The notes under the pieces were generated by a model, which ran no database searches, was not told where the DNA came from, and worked only from the letters and a program-made list of their open reading frames with translations. This document shows, piece after piece, positions 1-8,164 of a DNA stretch of 33,896 nt. This stretch comes from UBA11540 sp045536425 (lineage in GTDB: Bacteria > Bacillota > Clostridia > Oscillospirales > Ruminococcaceae), in contig JAZSNN010000017.1 of NCBI GenBank assembly GCA_045536425.1, forward strand, positions 1 to 33,896. Reading direction: 5' to 3'. How positions within the stretch are numbered: the first letter of the stretch is position 1; each line of letters opens with the position of its first letter. The translations under genes were made by a program, and so were the position numbers.

Positions 1-2
1 AT

Positions 3-33
3 CGCCCCCGGGGGGGTTTTTGGCTCGGGGGCG
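3..33 (-). terminator. possible ddh terminator, cut by window edge
   Basis: A GC-rich inverted repeat lies just past the ddh stop codon: arms 3-10 and 26-33 are perfectly complementary over 8 bp, with a 15-nt loop. A following T-tract on the minus strand would fall beyond position 1 and cannot be seen, so the terminator role is inferred from position only. Confidence 0.35.
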
Positions 34-41
34 GTTTTGTT

Positions 42-1034
42 TTACAGTAGGTTTTTTCGAAGTTCCTCGGGGGATTTTGGGGAAAGGTATGCGGGTGGGA
101 CGTCGAAGACGGTTTTGGCACCGCTCATGCCCTCTTTGTTCATTTTATATGCCGCTCTCGCATAGGCGACGATTACGCTCGCGGTGAATTCGGGGTTGGA
201 GCCCAGCTTGAGAGAGTATTCAATCATCTCGGTAGTTTCACCGTTTACGCCCGTTTTTCCGCTTCGCATCACAAAGCCGCCGTGTGCGATACCGCTATGG
301 TCGCGGTCAAACTCTTCCTTTGTGATAAAGGTTACGGTTGTGTCATAGTCGGCAAAGTAGTTTGGCATTGTTTTTATTTCGTGTTCGATTTTTGCCTTAT
401 CCGCGCCCTCTTTTGCCACCACAAAGCACTCTCTGGTGTGCTTTTCACGGGTGGTGAGGGTGGGGTTTTCGCCATTTCGCACCCTTTCGAGCGCCTCTTC
501 AACGGGGACTGTATACTGCTTTGCGGTGAGCACTCCGTCAATTCGTCTTATCGCATCGGAGTGACCTTGGCTTACGCCCTTGCCCCAGAAGGTGTAGTCG
601 TTTCCGTCGGGGAGAATACAGTTGCCGAGAAGTCTTTGCAGGCTGAACATTCCGGGGTCCCAGCCGACAGATATAAACGCAATTTTTTTGCCCTCTTTTG
701 AGGTTTTATCGCAGTTAGCAAAATGCTCGGGAATCTTCGCGTGGGTGTCAAAGCTATCGACGATATTAAAGTTTTTCGCGCACTCGGGGCTCTGCACGGG
801 AAGGTCGGTTGCAGACCCGCCACAGAGAATGAGCACGTCTATCTCGTCCTTTTTCGCGACAAGCTCGTCTATCTTATACACGGGCACGTCGGGCGAGAGG
901 GTTTTTACGGTTTCGGGGTCTCTTCGTGTGAAGAAAGCCACCGTTTTCATATCGGGGTTTTGTCTGACGGCAAGTTCAACGCCTCTACCGAGGTTGCCGT
1001 AGCCTAATATTCCAATGCGGATTTTGTTGTCCAC
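42..1034 (-). CDS. ddh: meso-diaminopimelate dehydrogenase
   Basis: NADPH-dependent enzyme that makes meso-diaminopimelate from L-tetrahydrodipicolinate in one step, for lysine and peptidoglycan synthesis; cytoplasmic. At 330 residues it has the usual family length. The N-terminus shows the Rossmann signature GYGNLGRG (residues 11-18). The family stretches GWDPGMFSLQR and GVSQGHSDAIRRIDGV are present mid-protein, so the assignment is firm. The start is GTG at 1034, preceded by AGGA at 9-nt spacing; no ATG upstream is better placed. It is probably monocistronic, with its own promoter at 1069-1097 immediately beyond the terminator of the polysaccharide operon. The dehydrogenase route is one of several alternative DAP branches and is common in Clostridia. 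Confidence 0.97.
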   Translation of the reverse strand: MDNKIRIGILGYGNLGRGVELAVRQNPDMKTVAFFTRRDPETVKTLSPDVPVYKIDELVAKKDEIDVLILCGGSATDLPVQSPECAKNFNIVDSFDTHAKIPEHFANCDKTSKEGKKIAFISVGWDPGMFSLQRLLGNCILPDGNDYTFWGKGVSQGHSDAIRRIDGVLTAKQYTVPVEEALERVRNGENPTLTTREKHTRECFVVAKEGADKAKIEHEIKTMPNYFADYDTTVTFITKEEFDRDHSGIAHGGFVMRSGKTGVNGETTEMIEYSLKLGSNPEFTASVIVAYARAAYKMNKEGMSGAKTVFDVPPAYLSPKSPEELRKNLL

Positions 1035-1068
1035 AATTTCAAGTCCTTTCGCGGTTTAGTTGCAAATA

Positions 1069-1097
1069 AGTATAGCACAAAAAAATCGATTTGTCAC
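1069..1097 (-). promoter_or_regulatory. sigma-A type promoter for ddh
   Basis: On the minus strand the -35 box is GTGACA (1092-1097, 5 of 6 to consensus). A 17-nt spacer follows, then -10 TATACT (1069-1074, 5 of 6) preceded by the extended -10 TG. The T-tract of the upstream terminator sits about 10 bp before the -35 box, so termination and re-initiation share a very short junction. Confidence 0.75.
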
Positions 1098-1106
1098 TAT
1101 TTTTTC

Positions 1107-1140
1107 AAAAAGAAACTGCCCACTCATCGAATGGGCAGTT
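1107..1140 (-). terminator. intrinsic terminator of the polysaccharide operon
   Basis: Inverted repeat with 9-bp arms 1114-1122 and 1132-1140 and a 9-nt loop. On the minus strand it is followed by TCTTTTT. It starts 4 nt after the stop codon of ugd and is the only good terminator found between the operon promoter near 24.2 kb and ddh. Confidence 0.85.
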
Positions 1141-1144
1141 GGGT

Positions 1145-2383
1145 TTAGTCTCTGCGGAAAATGTCTCTTGTATAGACCTTTTCCTTGATATCCTCGAGGC
1201 AGGTATCATAGCGGTTTGCAATTATAGCATCGCTTTGCGCCTTGAACCTTTCGAGGTCGTTTACAACCTCACTACCAAAGAAGGTTTCGCCATTTTTGAG
1301 GGTGGGCTCATAGATTATCACAGTAGCACCCTTGGCTTTTACCCTTTTCATTACTCCCTGAATGGAGCTCTGGCGGAAGTTGTCGGAGTTGCTCTTCATC
1401 GTGAGACGATAGACACCGATGGTGACCTTTTTCTCGCGGACGGGGTCGTAGTCCACGCTATCTTCGTAGTCATAGAAGCCTGCCATATGAAGCACTCGGT
1501 CGGCGATGAAATCCTTTCGGGTTCTGTTTGCCTCTACTATCGCTTCGATGAGGTTTTCGGGAACATCCTCGTAGTTTGCAAGGAGTTGCTTGGTGTCTTT
1601 CGGCAAGCAGTATCCGCCATAGCCAAAGGATGGGTTGTTGTAGTGTGTGCCGATTCTTGGGTCAAGGCAGACACCCTCGATAATCTGCTTTGTATCGAGT
1701 CCCTTCATCTCAGCGTAGGTGTCTAATTCGTTGAAGTAGGACACGCGAAGCGCAAGGTACGTATTAGCAAAGAGTTTTACCGCTTCTGCCTCGGTAAAGC
1801 CCATAAACAGCGTGTCAACGTCTTGTTTTATCGCGCCTTCGCTGAGAAGCTCTGCAAAGATTTTTGCTTTTTCCACGAGTCTTTGGTCGTTCATATCTGT
1901 TCCGACCACTATTCTCGACGGATAGAGGTTGTCGTAGAGTGCCTTTGACTCACGCAAAAATTCGGGGCTGAAGAGAATGTTTTTGCTACCTGTTTTTGCG
2001 CGTATCTGCTCGGTAAAGCCAACAGGAATGGTTGACTTTATCACCATAATGGCATCGGGGTTGCACTTTATAACAAGCTCGATTACCTTTTCAACGGCAG
2101 AGGTGTCGAAGAAATTCTTTTTGCTGTCATAGTTGGTCGGTGCCGCAATTACCACAAAATCGGCATCGCTATACGCCTTTTCGGCATCGAGCGTGGCGGT
2201 CAAATCGAGCTGTTTTGTGGTGAGGTATTCTTCAATCTCCTTGTCGATAATCGGTGATTTGCGGTTATTTATCAGGTTGACCTTTTCCTCTACTATATCT
2301 ACCGCGGTCACCTGATGGTGTTGTGCGAGGAGCACCGCTATTGACAATCCGACATATCCCGTTCCTGCAACTGCTATCTTCAT
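1145..2383 (-). CDS. ugd: UDP-glucose 6-dehydrogenase
   Basis: Oxidises UDP-glucose to UDP-glucuronate with two NAD+, supplying the uronic acid precursor of the polysaccharide; cytoplasmic. The protein has 412 residues, normal for the family. Visible features are the N-terminal NAD motif GTGYVGLS (residues 7-14), the conserved segment around IKSTIPVGFTE, and the catalytic cysteine in GYGGYCLPKDTKQL. The next gene upstream is a UDP-glucuronate 4-epimerase, so the pair would give UDP-GalA. This is the last gene of the long operon. Its ATG follows AAAGGAG at about 10 nt. Related UDP-sugar dehydrogenases (ManNAc, GlcNAc) share the fold; the pairing with a GlcA epimerase favours glucose. Confidence 0.9.
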   Translation of the reverse strand: MKIAVAGTGYVGLSIAVLLAQHHQVTAVDIVEEKVNLINNRKSPIIDKEIEEYLTTKQLDLTATLDAEKAYSDADFVVIAAPTNYDSKKNFFDTSAVEKVIELVIKCNPDAIMVIKSTIPVGFTEQIRAKTGSKNILFSPEFLRESKALYDNLYPSRIVVGTDMNDQRLVEKAKIFAELLSEGAIKQDVDTLFMGFTEAEAVKLFANTYLALRVSYFNELDTYAEMKGLDTKQIIEGVCLDPRIGTHYNNPSFGYGGYCLPKDTKQLLANYEDVPENLIEAIVEANRTRKDFIADRVLHMAGFYDYEDSVDYDPVREKKVTIGVYRLTMKSNSDNFRQSSIQGVMKRVKAKGATVIIYEPTLKNGETFFGSEVVNDLERFKAQSDAIIANRYDTCLEDIKEKVYTRDIFRRD

Positions 2384-2414
2384 ATGTTTCTTTCTCCTTT
2401 ATCGCTTTTGTCCC

Positions 2415-2564
2415 CTATTTGTTTTGATAGAATTCGTGATACCACTCTGCGAAGCTTCTCAGTCCCTCTCTAAGCGATGTGGAGGGCTTGAATCCAAAAT
2501 CTCTTTCCAACGCGGAGGTGTCGGCGTATGTTATCGGCACATCGCCCGCCTGCATGGGTACGAG
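2415..2564 (-). pseudogene. detached C-terminal end of the UDP-glucuronate 4-epimerase
   Basis: In the +1 frame relative to the epimerase reading frame, this stretch encodes about 49 residues running LVPMQAGDVPITYAD to a natural TAG stop. That is the standard C-terminal end of this epimerase family. It joins the upstream frame at the A7 run (T7 on the plus strand, 2565-2571): removing one base gives an intact protein of about 363 residues. The conserved sequence downstream of the shift shows that the lesion is very recent or a base-calling error. Confidence 0.85.
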
Positions 2565-3507
2565 TTTTTTTGTGCGCTTCAAAGTCGTAGTCCTTCGGCA
2601 GTACATTTGCACGAATGAGTTCTTCTTGCAAAATCGTCACGAAATCCAACAGGTTTTCGGGGCTGCTGTTTCCTATGTTGTACACACGATAAGGTGGCTC
2701 GGGGAGTCCGTCTTCTCCTGTTACTTTTTCGGGGGCGTTCTGCATAACATGCTTGACACCCGCTACGATGTCGTCAACATAGGTGAAGTCGCGTTTACAG
2801 TTTCCATAGTTGAATATTTCAATGGTTTCACCCTTTAGAAGTTTATTGGTGAAGCCGAAATATGCCATATCAGGTCGTCCCGCAGGGCCGTAGACCGTGA
2901 AAAAGCGAAGTCCTGTTGAGGGGATGTTGTAGAGCTTTGAATAGGCGTGAGCCATAAGCTCGTTTGATTTTTTTGTTGCCGCATACAGTGAAACGGGGTT
3001 GTCAACCTTGTCGTCGGTGCTGTATGGGATTTTCTTGTTTGTGCCGTAGACCGATGAGCTGGATGCATATACCAAATGCTCAACAGGGTGGTCGCTCTTC
3101 ATAGTTGCGCGACAAGCTTCGAGTATATTGTAAAAGCCTATGACATTGGATTCGATATATACATCGGGGTTTGTAATGCTATAACGGACGCCTGCCTGAG
3201 CCGCAAGATTTACTACTACATCAAACTTGTGCTCGTCAAAGAGGTTGTCGATGAGCTCGCGGTCGGAAATATTGCCCTGCACAAACGTCCACGATGATTC
3301 GGGGTGTTCCTCTGCGAGTTTTTCGATTTTGCCAAGGCGGTAGTCCTTAATCGAAACATCATAATAATCATTCATATTATCAATACCGACGATATGAATG
3401 GGGGTTATTGTTTTAAAAAGTTCAAGCACAAGGTTTGAACCGATAAACCCCGCCGCACCGGTTACAAAAACTGTTTTATTTTTCAAATCAATGTTAGGCG
3501 TCAGCAT
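2470..3507 (-). CDS. UDP-glucuronate 4-epimerase, frameshifted near its 3' end
   Basis: Extended short-chain dehydrogenase that interconverts UDP-GlcA and UDP-GalA; cytoplasmic. The N-terminal NAD motif is GAAGFIGSN (about residues 17-25). The catalytic region reads YASSSSVYG, then YAATKKS, giving the Ser/Tyr/Lys triad with YxxxK. The length to the shift matches capsular CapI/LpsL-type epimerases. As given, the frame leaves the family sequence after the residues DFEAHKK and ends in about 30 foreign residues. The correct tail is in the +1 frame (see 2415-2564). The active site is upstream of the lesion, but the lost tail includes conserved substrate-domain residues, so the product as written may be unstable. 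The ATG at 3507 follows AAAGGAG at about 10 nt. Confidence 0.88.
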   Translation of the reverse strand: MLTPNIDLKNKTVFVTGAAGFIGSNLVLELFKTITPIHIVGIDNMNDYYDVSIKDYRLGKIEKLAEEHPESSWTFVQGNISDRELIDNLFDEHKFDVVVNLAAQAGVRYSITNPDVYIESNVIGFYNILEACRATMKSDHPVEHLVYASSSSVYGTNKKIPYSTDDKVDNPVSLYAATKKSNELMAHAYSKLYNIPSTGLRFFTVYGPAGRPDMAYFGFTNKLLKGETIEIFNYGNCKRDFTYVDDIVAGVKHVMQNAPEKVTGEDGLPEPPYRVYNIGNSSPENLLDFVTILQEELIRANVLPKDYDFEAHKKTRTHAGGRCADNIRRHLRVGKRFWIQALHIA

Positions 3508-3565
3508 ATACTGTATACTCCTTTTGTACTTTTTCGTGGCTTTCGAGCTTGTCTATATTCGGTCA

Positions 3566-4720
3566 TCAGAATTTTCTCCACACCATCTTGTCAACGACGC
3601 CTGTGTAGCTCTGGATGATTTTGACGACCTTTGTGGAAACATTCTCCTCGACGTAGTCGGGAACGGGGATTCCAATGTCGCCGTTTTTGTTCATCTCGAC
3701 CGCTGTTTCTACCGCTTGGAGAAGGCTCTTTTCGTCGATTCCCGCAAGTACGAAGCAGGCTTTATCAAGTGCCTCGGGGCGCTCGGTTGAGGTTCTGATG
3801 CAGATTGCGGGGAATGGGTTTCCAATGCTTGTAAAGAACGAGCTTTCCTCGGGAAGTGTGCCACTGTCGGAAACGACCGCAAAGGCGTTTAACTGCAGGC
3901 AGTTGTAGTCGTGGAAGCCCAAGGGCTCGTGCTGAATTACGCGCTTGTCGAGTTTAAATCCGCTCTTTTCGAGGCGGTTTCTCGAGCGCGGATGGCAGGA
4001 ATAGAGAATCGGCATATCATATTTTTCTGCCATTTTGTTTATAGCGTTAAAGAGCGAGTTGAAGTTCTTTTCGGTGTCGATATTCTCCTCGCGGTGAGCG
4101 GAGAGAAGGATATATTTTCCCTTTTCGAGACCGAGCTTCGCGTGGATGTCGCTCTTTTTGATATTTTCCAGGTTGTTGGAAAGCACCTCTGCCATCGGTG
4201 AGCCCGTGACGTAGGTTCTCTCTTTTGGAAGTCCGCAGTCAGCGAGGTATCTTCTCGCGTGTTCGGAATAGGCAAGGTTTACGTCCGAAATTATATCAAC
4301 GATTCGACGGTTTGTTTCTTCGGGGAGGCACTCGTCCTTGCAACGATTGCCCGCTTCCATATGGAAAATCGGGATGTGAAGTCTCTTTGCGCCGATTACC
4401 GAAAGACAGCTATTAGTATCGCCGAGAACAAGCACTGCATCGGGCTTTGTTTCTGCCATCAGCTGATAGGACTTTGCGATGATGTTGCCCATTGTCTCGC
4501 CCAAATCTTTTCCAACTGCATTGAGGTAAATGTCGGGGTCCTTGAGTCCCAAATCCTTGAAGAAAACGCCGTTTAGGTTGTAGTCATAGTTTTGACCCGT
4601 GTGCGCGAGAAGGGTATCAAAATACTCGCGACATTTGTTGATTACCGCAGCAAGACGGATAATCTCGGGTCTTGTGCCGACGATGATGAGAAGCTTTAGT
4701 TTTCCGTTGTTTTTGAACAT
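3566..4720 (-). CDS. fnlC: UDP-N-acetylglucosamine 2-epimerase-like enzyme, FnlC/CapG type
   Basis: Predicted to carry out the final C-2 epimerisation that yields UDP-N-acetyl-L-fucosamine from the L-pneumosamine form. The 384-residue protein shows the family signatures VGTRPEIIRLA (residues 14-24), HTGQNYDY, the VLGDTNSCL region, HMEAGNRC and the late SDSGTLPEES loop. The last resembles SDSGGLQEE, which contacts the nucleotide. On sequence alone WecB-type GlcNAc 2-epimerases are close relatives; the FucNAc role rests on the FnlA and FnlB homologues just upstream. Its ATG overlaps the end of the preceding gene by 25 bp, with GAGGTG five bases before it, suggesting translational coupling. Confidence 0.85.
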   Translation of the reverse strand: MFKNNGKLKLLIIVGTRPEIIRLAAVINKCREYFDTLLAHTGQNYDYNLNGVFFKDLGLKDPDIYLNAVGKDLGETMGNIIAKSYQLMAETKPDAVLVLGDTNSCLSVIGAKRLHIPIFHMEAGNRCKDECLPEETNRRIVDIISDVNLAYSEHARRYLADCGLPKERTYVTGSPMAEVLSNNLENIKKSDIHAKLGLEKGKYILLSAHREENIDTEKNFNSLFNAINKMAEKYDMPILYSCHPRSRNRLEKSGFKLDKRVIQHEPLGFHDYNCLQLNAFAVVSDSGTLPEESSFFTSIGNPFPAICIRTSTERPEALDKACFVLAGIDEKSLLQAVETAVEMNKNGDIGIPVPDYVEENVSTKVVKIIQSYTGVVDKMVWRKF

Positions 4721-5910
4721 TTTGTCACCTCAAATATCTTTAGTTGTTGGTATAATTCCTTTCGGGTGTCTGCAAATCTTGAAAGCTTTTTGATTGAAGG
4801 GCGTTTGCCTGTTATCCAAAGCACTAGGTAGCGCAAAAGCTTCTGCACAAAAAACACGGGATACAAAATCCTGTATTTCTCTACCACAGGGTGTTGTCTT
4901 TCGATGCTAGCCTTTATGGTGCTAATGGCTCTTTTATATTTATTTTCCTCAAAGCCATCCTTGCCGTGCTCACTGATGAGAAATCCTGCTCGGGAATAGG
5001 CTCTGTCTTTTGAGCCAAAGTTACCGCCGGAAAATATGTCCTCTATCACCTTTTCGCAGAGCTGTTTGTCTGCCGCCTCCGCCCACTCGGGACATTTTGT
5101 GCCGAGCGCTATGGAAGCGGTCTTTGTCATGGTCGCGGCATAGGTCAAGAGTCCGATTTGCTCTAAAAGCGGGAGAAATTCTGTTTCCCAAAACGGCTCT
5201 GTCGCGGTTTTGTTTACAAACAAAGCCCAGTCGCAGAGGTGTCTGAGCCCTATTCCCTCCGCCACCATATGATGTTGCATATGCAAAAGTATAATCAAGC
5301 CGTGGTGAAAGTCACAAGGCCTTGAAAAACCGTCCTTTGCGGAGGCGTTTTCTATCACCGTGTTTGAAATCTCGCGGATTTTCTCCCCAACCTCTCCGCA
5401 AGGTATACCCGCTATCTCGCGATGCATTTCGAGATGTGCGCCACCTTTTTTGAACACTGTGTGGCACTCGTGCTCCTCATACGAGCTCTCAAATCCGTTG
5501 GCAGAGAGAAGTGCGGATATCTCGTCGTTTTGATCGGGGTTGATGAGAAAATCGACATCACCGAGCATTCTGAGTGTCGGCTCGGGGTAGTAGCTTGCCG
5601 CCGACTCACCCTTTAAAATCGCGTAGGAATAGCGGTCGCCAAGAAGCTTTTTGAGCTGAATCTGCGAGGTTTCGACCTCGGCGTTTTTCACAAGACAACT
5701 AACGGCGCGGTCGGTCCATCTTTCGTAGACATCGCTTTGTATATTCTGTTTTAGTGCCAAAGCGGCATCTACCGCCATCAGTAAGACCGCCTGATACTCT
5801 GCTTCTGCAAACACGGTTTGCCAGTCAACAGCACAGTCGCACGGTTCTGCGTTTCTGCCGTTTACCGAAGCGGTCAAAAGACTGAGTAAGACCTTTTGCT
5901 CGTTTGTCAT
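4696..5910 (-). CDS. nucleotidyltransferase-like protein (NTP_transf_5 family)
   Basis: A 404-residue protein whose core reads LKGESAASYYPEP, then LRMLGDVDFLI (about residues 109-133). This matches the uncharacterised nucleotidyltransferase family (Pfam NTP_transf_5), in which the aspartates of the DVD pair would bind metal. A histidine-rich stretch follows (HECHTVF, HLEMHREI). The C-terminal third is helical with a hydrophobic, basic segment near LLRYLVLWITGKRPS that may touch the membrane. The family occurs in polysaccharide and peptide clusters, but its substrate is not established to my knowledge. Here it splits the fnlB-fnlC pair and its 3' end overlaps the fnlC start by 25 bp, so it is made together with the FucNAc enzymes. 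I do not assign a reaction. Confidence 0.8.
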   Translation of the reverse strand: MTNEQKVLLSLLTASVNGRNAEPCDCAVDWQTVFAEAEYQAVLLMAVDAALALKQNIQSDVYERWTDRAVSCLVKNAEVETSQIQLKKLLGDRYSYAILKGESAASYYPEPTLRMLGDVDFLINPDQNDEISALLSANGFESSYEEHECHTVFKKGGAHLEMHREIAGIPCGEVGEKIREISNTVIENASAKDGFSRPCDFHHGLIILLHMQHHMVAEGIGLRHLCDWALFVNKTATEPFWETEFLPLLEQIGLLTYAATMTKTASIALGTKCPEWAEAADKQLCEKVIEDIFSGGNFGSKDRAYSRAGFLISEHGKDGFEENKYKRAISTIKASIERQHPVVEKYRILYPVFFVQKLLRYLVLWITGKRPSIKKLSRFADTRKELYQQLKIFEVTKCSKTTEN

Positions 5911-5916
5911 TTTGTT

Positions 5917-7116
5917 TTACTCCACAGGTTCAAAGAATGTATCGGGGTTTTTTTGGTCAAACTGCTCGTTTGCCCACATTAGTGTAACAAGGTTTTCGGT
6001 TTCGGAGAGGTTTATGATGTTGTGGGTGTAGCCGGGGAGCATATGAATCGCCTGAATCTTGTCCCCGCTCACCTCGAAGTTTAGCACCTCGTCCGAGCCG
6101 ATTTTTCTCTGCTGAATGAGTGCGCGACCGCTCACAACGATAAAGAATTCCCATTTGGTGTTGTGCCAGTGCTGACCCTTTGTGATTTTGGGATTTGAGA
6201 TATTTACAGAGAACTGTCCGCATTTTTCGGTTTTGAGAAGCTCGGTGAAAGAGCCTCTGTCGTCGCAGTTCATCTTTAAATCAAATATCGCCTTTTCGCG
6301 CGGAAGATAGGACAGATAGGTGGAATAGAGCTTTTTTGCAAAGGAGTTGTACGGAATCTCGGGCATTAGAAGTGTGCTCGGTTGGTTTTTAAAGCTATCG
6401 AGAAGCTCTACTATCTCACCCAGAGTGACCTTGTGGGTGATGGGTGCGGCGCAGAACCTTCCGTTTTCCGTGAGCACTGTGTCAATGCCGTCAAATTCGC
6501 AATGGTGTTCCCTGCCCTCGAGTGCCAAAAGCATCTCATCAACGAGGTCGTCGATATACAAGAGCTCGAGCTGTACGGAAGGGTCATTGACGGTGATTTC
6601 AAGGTCGTTTGCAATATTATTGCAGAAGGTTGCGACCGCAGAGTTGTAGTTTGGTCTGCACCATTTTCCAAAGAGGTTGGGGAAACGGTAGACAAGCACC
6701 TTTGCGCCTGTTTCCTTTTCGTAGTCAAAGAAAAGGTCTTCCCCCGCCTTTTTGCTTCTGCCGTAGTCCGAGTCATAGCGTCCAATCAAGGTCGCCTGAA
6801 TCGAGCTCGAAACCATCACAGGACAGGTGTTGTTGTGCTTTTTGAGGGTGGAAAGAAGTGTGGATGCAAAGCCGAAGTTACCCTCCATAAACTCCTCGGG
6901 GTTTTGCGGACGGTTTACACCCGCTATATTGAACACAAAATCCGCATCCCTGCAATAGTCTTCCAAAAGTGCAGGGTCGGTGTCTATATCATAGAGATAC
7001 AGCTCGTCGATTTTAATTTCGGGGTGGGTTCTGTCTTTGCCGTCGCGGATATTTTTGAGCGCTTCGGTGAGGTTTTTGCCCACAAAGCCTTTTGCCCCCG
7101 TGATGAGTATCTTCAT
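5917..7116 (-). CDS. fnlB: UDP-2-acetamido-2,6-dideoxy-hexulose 4-reductase, FnlB/CapF type
   Basis: Second enzyme of UDP-L-FucNAc synthesis, reducing the 4-keto intermediate made by FnlA/CapE. The 399-residue protein shows the two-domain plan of CapF. The N-terminal short-chain dehydrogenase domain starts with GAKGFVGKN (residues 7-15). The C-terminal cupin domain (from about residue 285) has a metal-binding pattern around KGQHWHNTKWEFF and a later histidine in PGYTHN. In S. aureus CapF the cupin acts on the keto sugar and the Rossmann domain does the reduction. The start ATG is spaced normally from GGAG. It lies 10 nt after fnlA and 6 nt before the next gene. Confidence 0.92.
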   Translation of the reverse strand: MKILITGAKGFVGKNLTEALKNIRDGKDRTHPEIKIDELYLYDIDTDPALLEDYCRDADFVFNIAGVNRPQNPEEFMEGNFGFASTLLSTLKKHNNTCPVMVSSSIQATLIGRYDSDYGRSKKAGEDLFFDYEKETGAKVLVYRFPNLFGKWCRPNYNSAVATFCNNIANDLEITVNDPSVQLELLYIDDLVDEMLLALEGREHHCEFDGIDTVLTENGRFCAAPITHKVTLGEIVELLDSFKNQPSTLLMPEIPYNSFAKKLYSTYLSYLPREKAIFDLKMNCDDRGSFTELLKTEKCGQFSVNISNPKITKGQHWHNTKWEFFIVVSGRALIQQRKIGSDEVLNFEVSGDKIQAIHMLPGYTHNIINLSETENLVTLMWANEQFDQKNPDTFFEPVE

Positions 7117-7126
7117 AATCTACTCC

Positions 7127-8164
7127 TTATTTTGCAAGTTCTTCCTGAATATACTGAAGAGAAGCTATCTTCTCCTTTGTCTGTTCGACGGTGAGAAGCT
7201 CGGTGTTGTTGGAATTGAACTCGGTGAGGGTGTTGCGCTCAGCGTCGCCCTTGTTGAAGTACTTGTCGTAGTTGAGTCCGCGCTTGTCGCAGGGTACGCG
7301 GTAGAAGTTGCCCATATCGACAGCGTTTGCACACTCCTCGTTGGTGAGAAGGGTTTCGTACATCTTCTCGCCGTGACGGATGCCGATGACCTTTATCGCA
7401 TTTTTGTCACCGCCAAACAACTCACAAACCGCCTCTGCCTGTGTCTGAATGGTACAAGCGGGGGCTTTCTGCACGAGGATATCTCCGCTCTGTCCGTGTT
7501 CAAACGCGAAGAGCACCAAATCAACCGCCTCGTCGAGCGACATTATAAATCTTGTCATATTTCCGTCGGTGATAGTGATGGGGTTACCCGCTCTTATCTG
7601 CTCAATCCACAGAGGAATTACCGAACCGCGAGAGCACATTACGTTTCCGTAGCGGGTGCAACAGATTTTGGTTTTATCGGGAGATACGGTTCTCGATTTT
7701 GCGACGATTACCTTCTCCATCATAGCCTTACTTGTACCCATCGCGTTTACGGGATATGCCGCCTTGTCGGTGGAAAGGCAGACTACGTTCTTTACCCCTG
7801 CCTCGATAGCGGCAGTGAGGACGTTTTCTGTGCCGAGAACGTTTGTCTTTACCGCTTCGATGGGGAAGAACTCGCAGGATGGAACCTGCTTCAGCGCTGC
7901 CGCGTGGAATATGTAGTCAACGCCGTGCATAGCGTTTTTGACACTCGCAAGGTCGCGCACGTCGCCGATGTAGAACTTTATCTTCTCCGAAACCTCGGGC
8001 ATCTTTGCCTGAAACTCGTGACGCATATCGTCCTGCTTTTTCTCATCGCGGGAAAAGATTCGGATTTCGCCAATGTCGGTTCTCAAAAATCTGTTGAGCA
8101 CCGCATTGCCAAAGCTACCCGTACCGCCTGTGATGAGAAGTGTTTTATCTTTGAACAAACTCAT
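7127..8164 (-). CDS. fnlA: UDP-GlcNAc 4,6-dehydratase/5-epimerase, FnlA/CapE type
   Basis: First enzyme of UDP-L-FucNAc synthesis: it dehydrates UDP-GlcNAc at C4/C6 and inverts C5. The 345-residue protein has the NAD motif GGTGSFGNAV (residues 13-22) and the family stretch HAAALKQVPSCE. The catalytic segment is STDKAAYPVNAMGTSK. The usual YxxxK tyrosine is replaced by methionine (MGTSK), which is the hallmark of the CapE/FnlA branch and separates it from PseB (YGATK). Late features are RHGEKMYETL and the C-terminal latch-like tail. Its ATG overlaps the wzx stop (ATGA). The presence of FnlB and FnlC homologues downstream supports the pathway call. Confidence 0.93.
   Translation of the reverse strand: MSLFKDKTLLITGGTGSFGNAVLNRFLRTDIGEIRIFSRDEKKQDDMRHEFQAKMPEVSEKIKFYIGDVRDLASVKNAMHGVDYIFHAAALKQVPSCEFFPIEAVKTNVLGTENVLTAAIEAGVKNVVCLSTDKAAYPVNAMGTSKAMMEKVIVAKSRTVSPDKTKICCTRYGNVMCSRGSVIPLWIEQIRAGNPITITDGNMTRFIMSLDEAVDLVLFAFEHGQSGDILVQKAPACTIQTQAEAVCELFGGDKNAIKVIGIRHGEKMYETLLTNEECANAVDMGNFYRVPCDKRGLNYDKYFNKGDAERNTLTEFNSNNTELLTVEQTKEKIASLQYIQEELAK

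Noticed and set aside
3508..3568. A 21-codon frame between fnlC and the 4-epimerase gene
   Set aside because: It is very short and basic, has no ribosome site of its own, and appears to be the untranslated spacer carrying the epimerase ribosome site.
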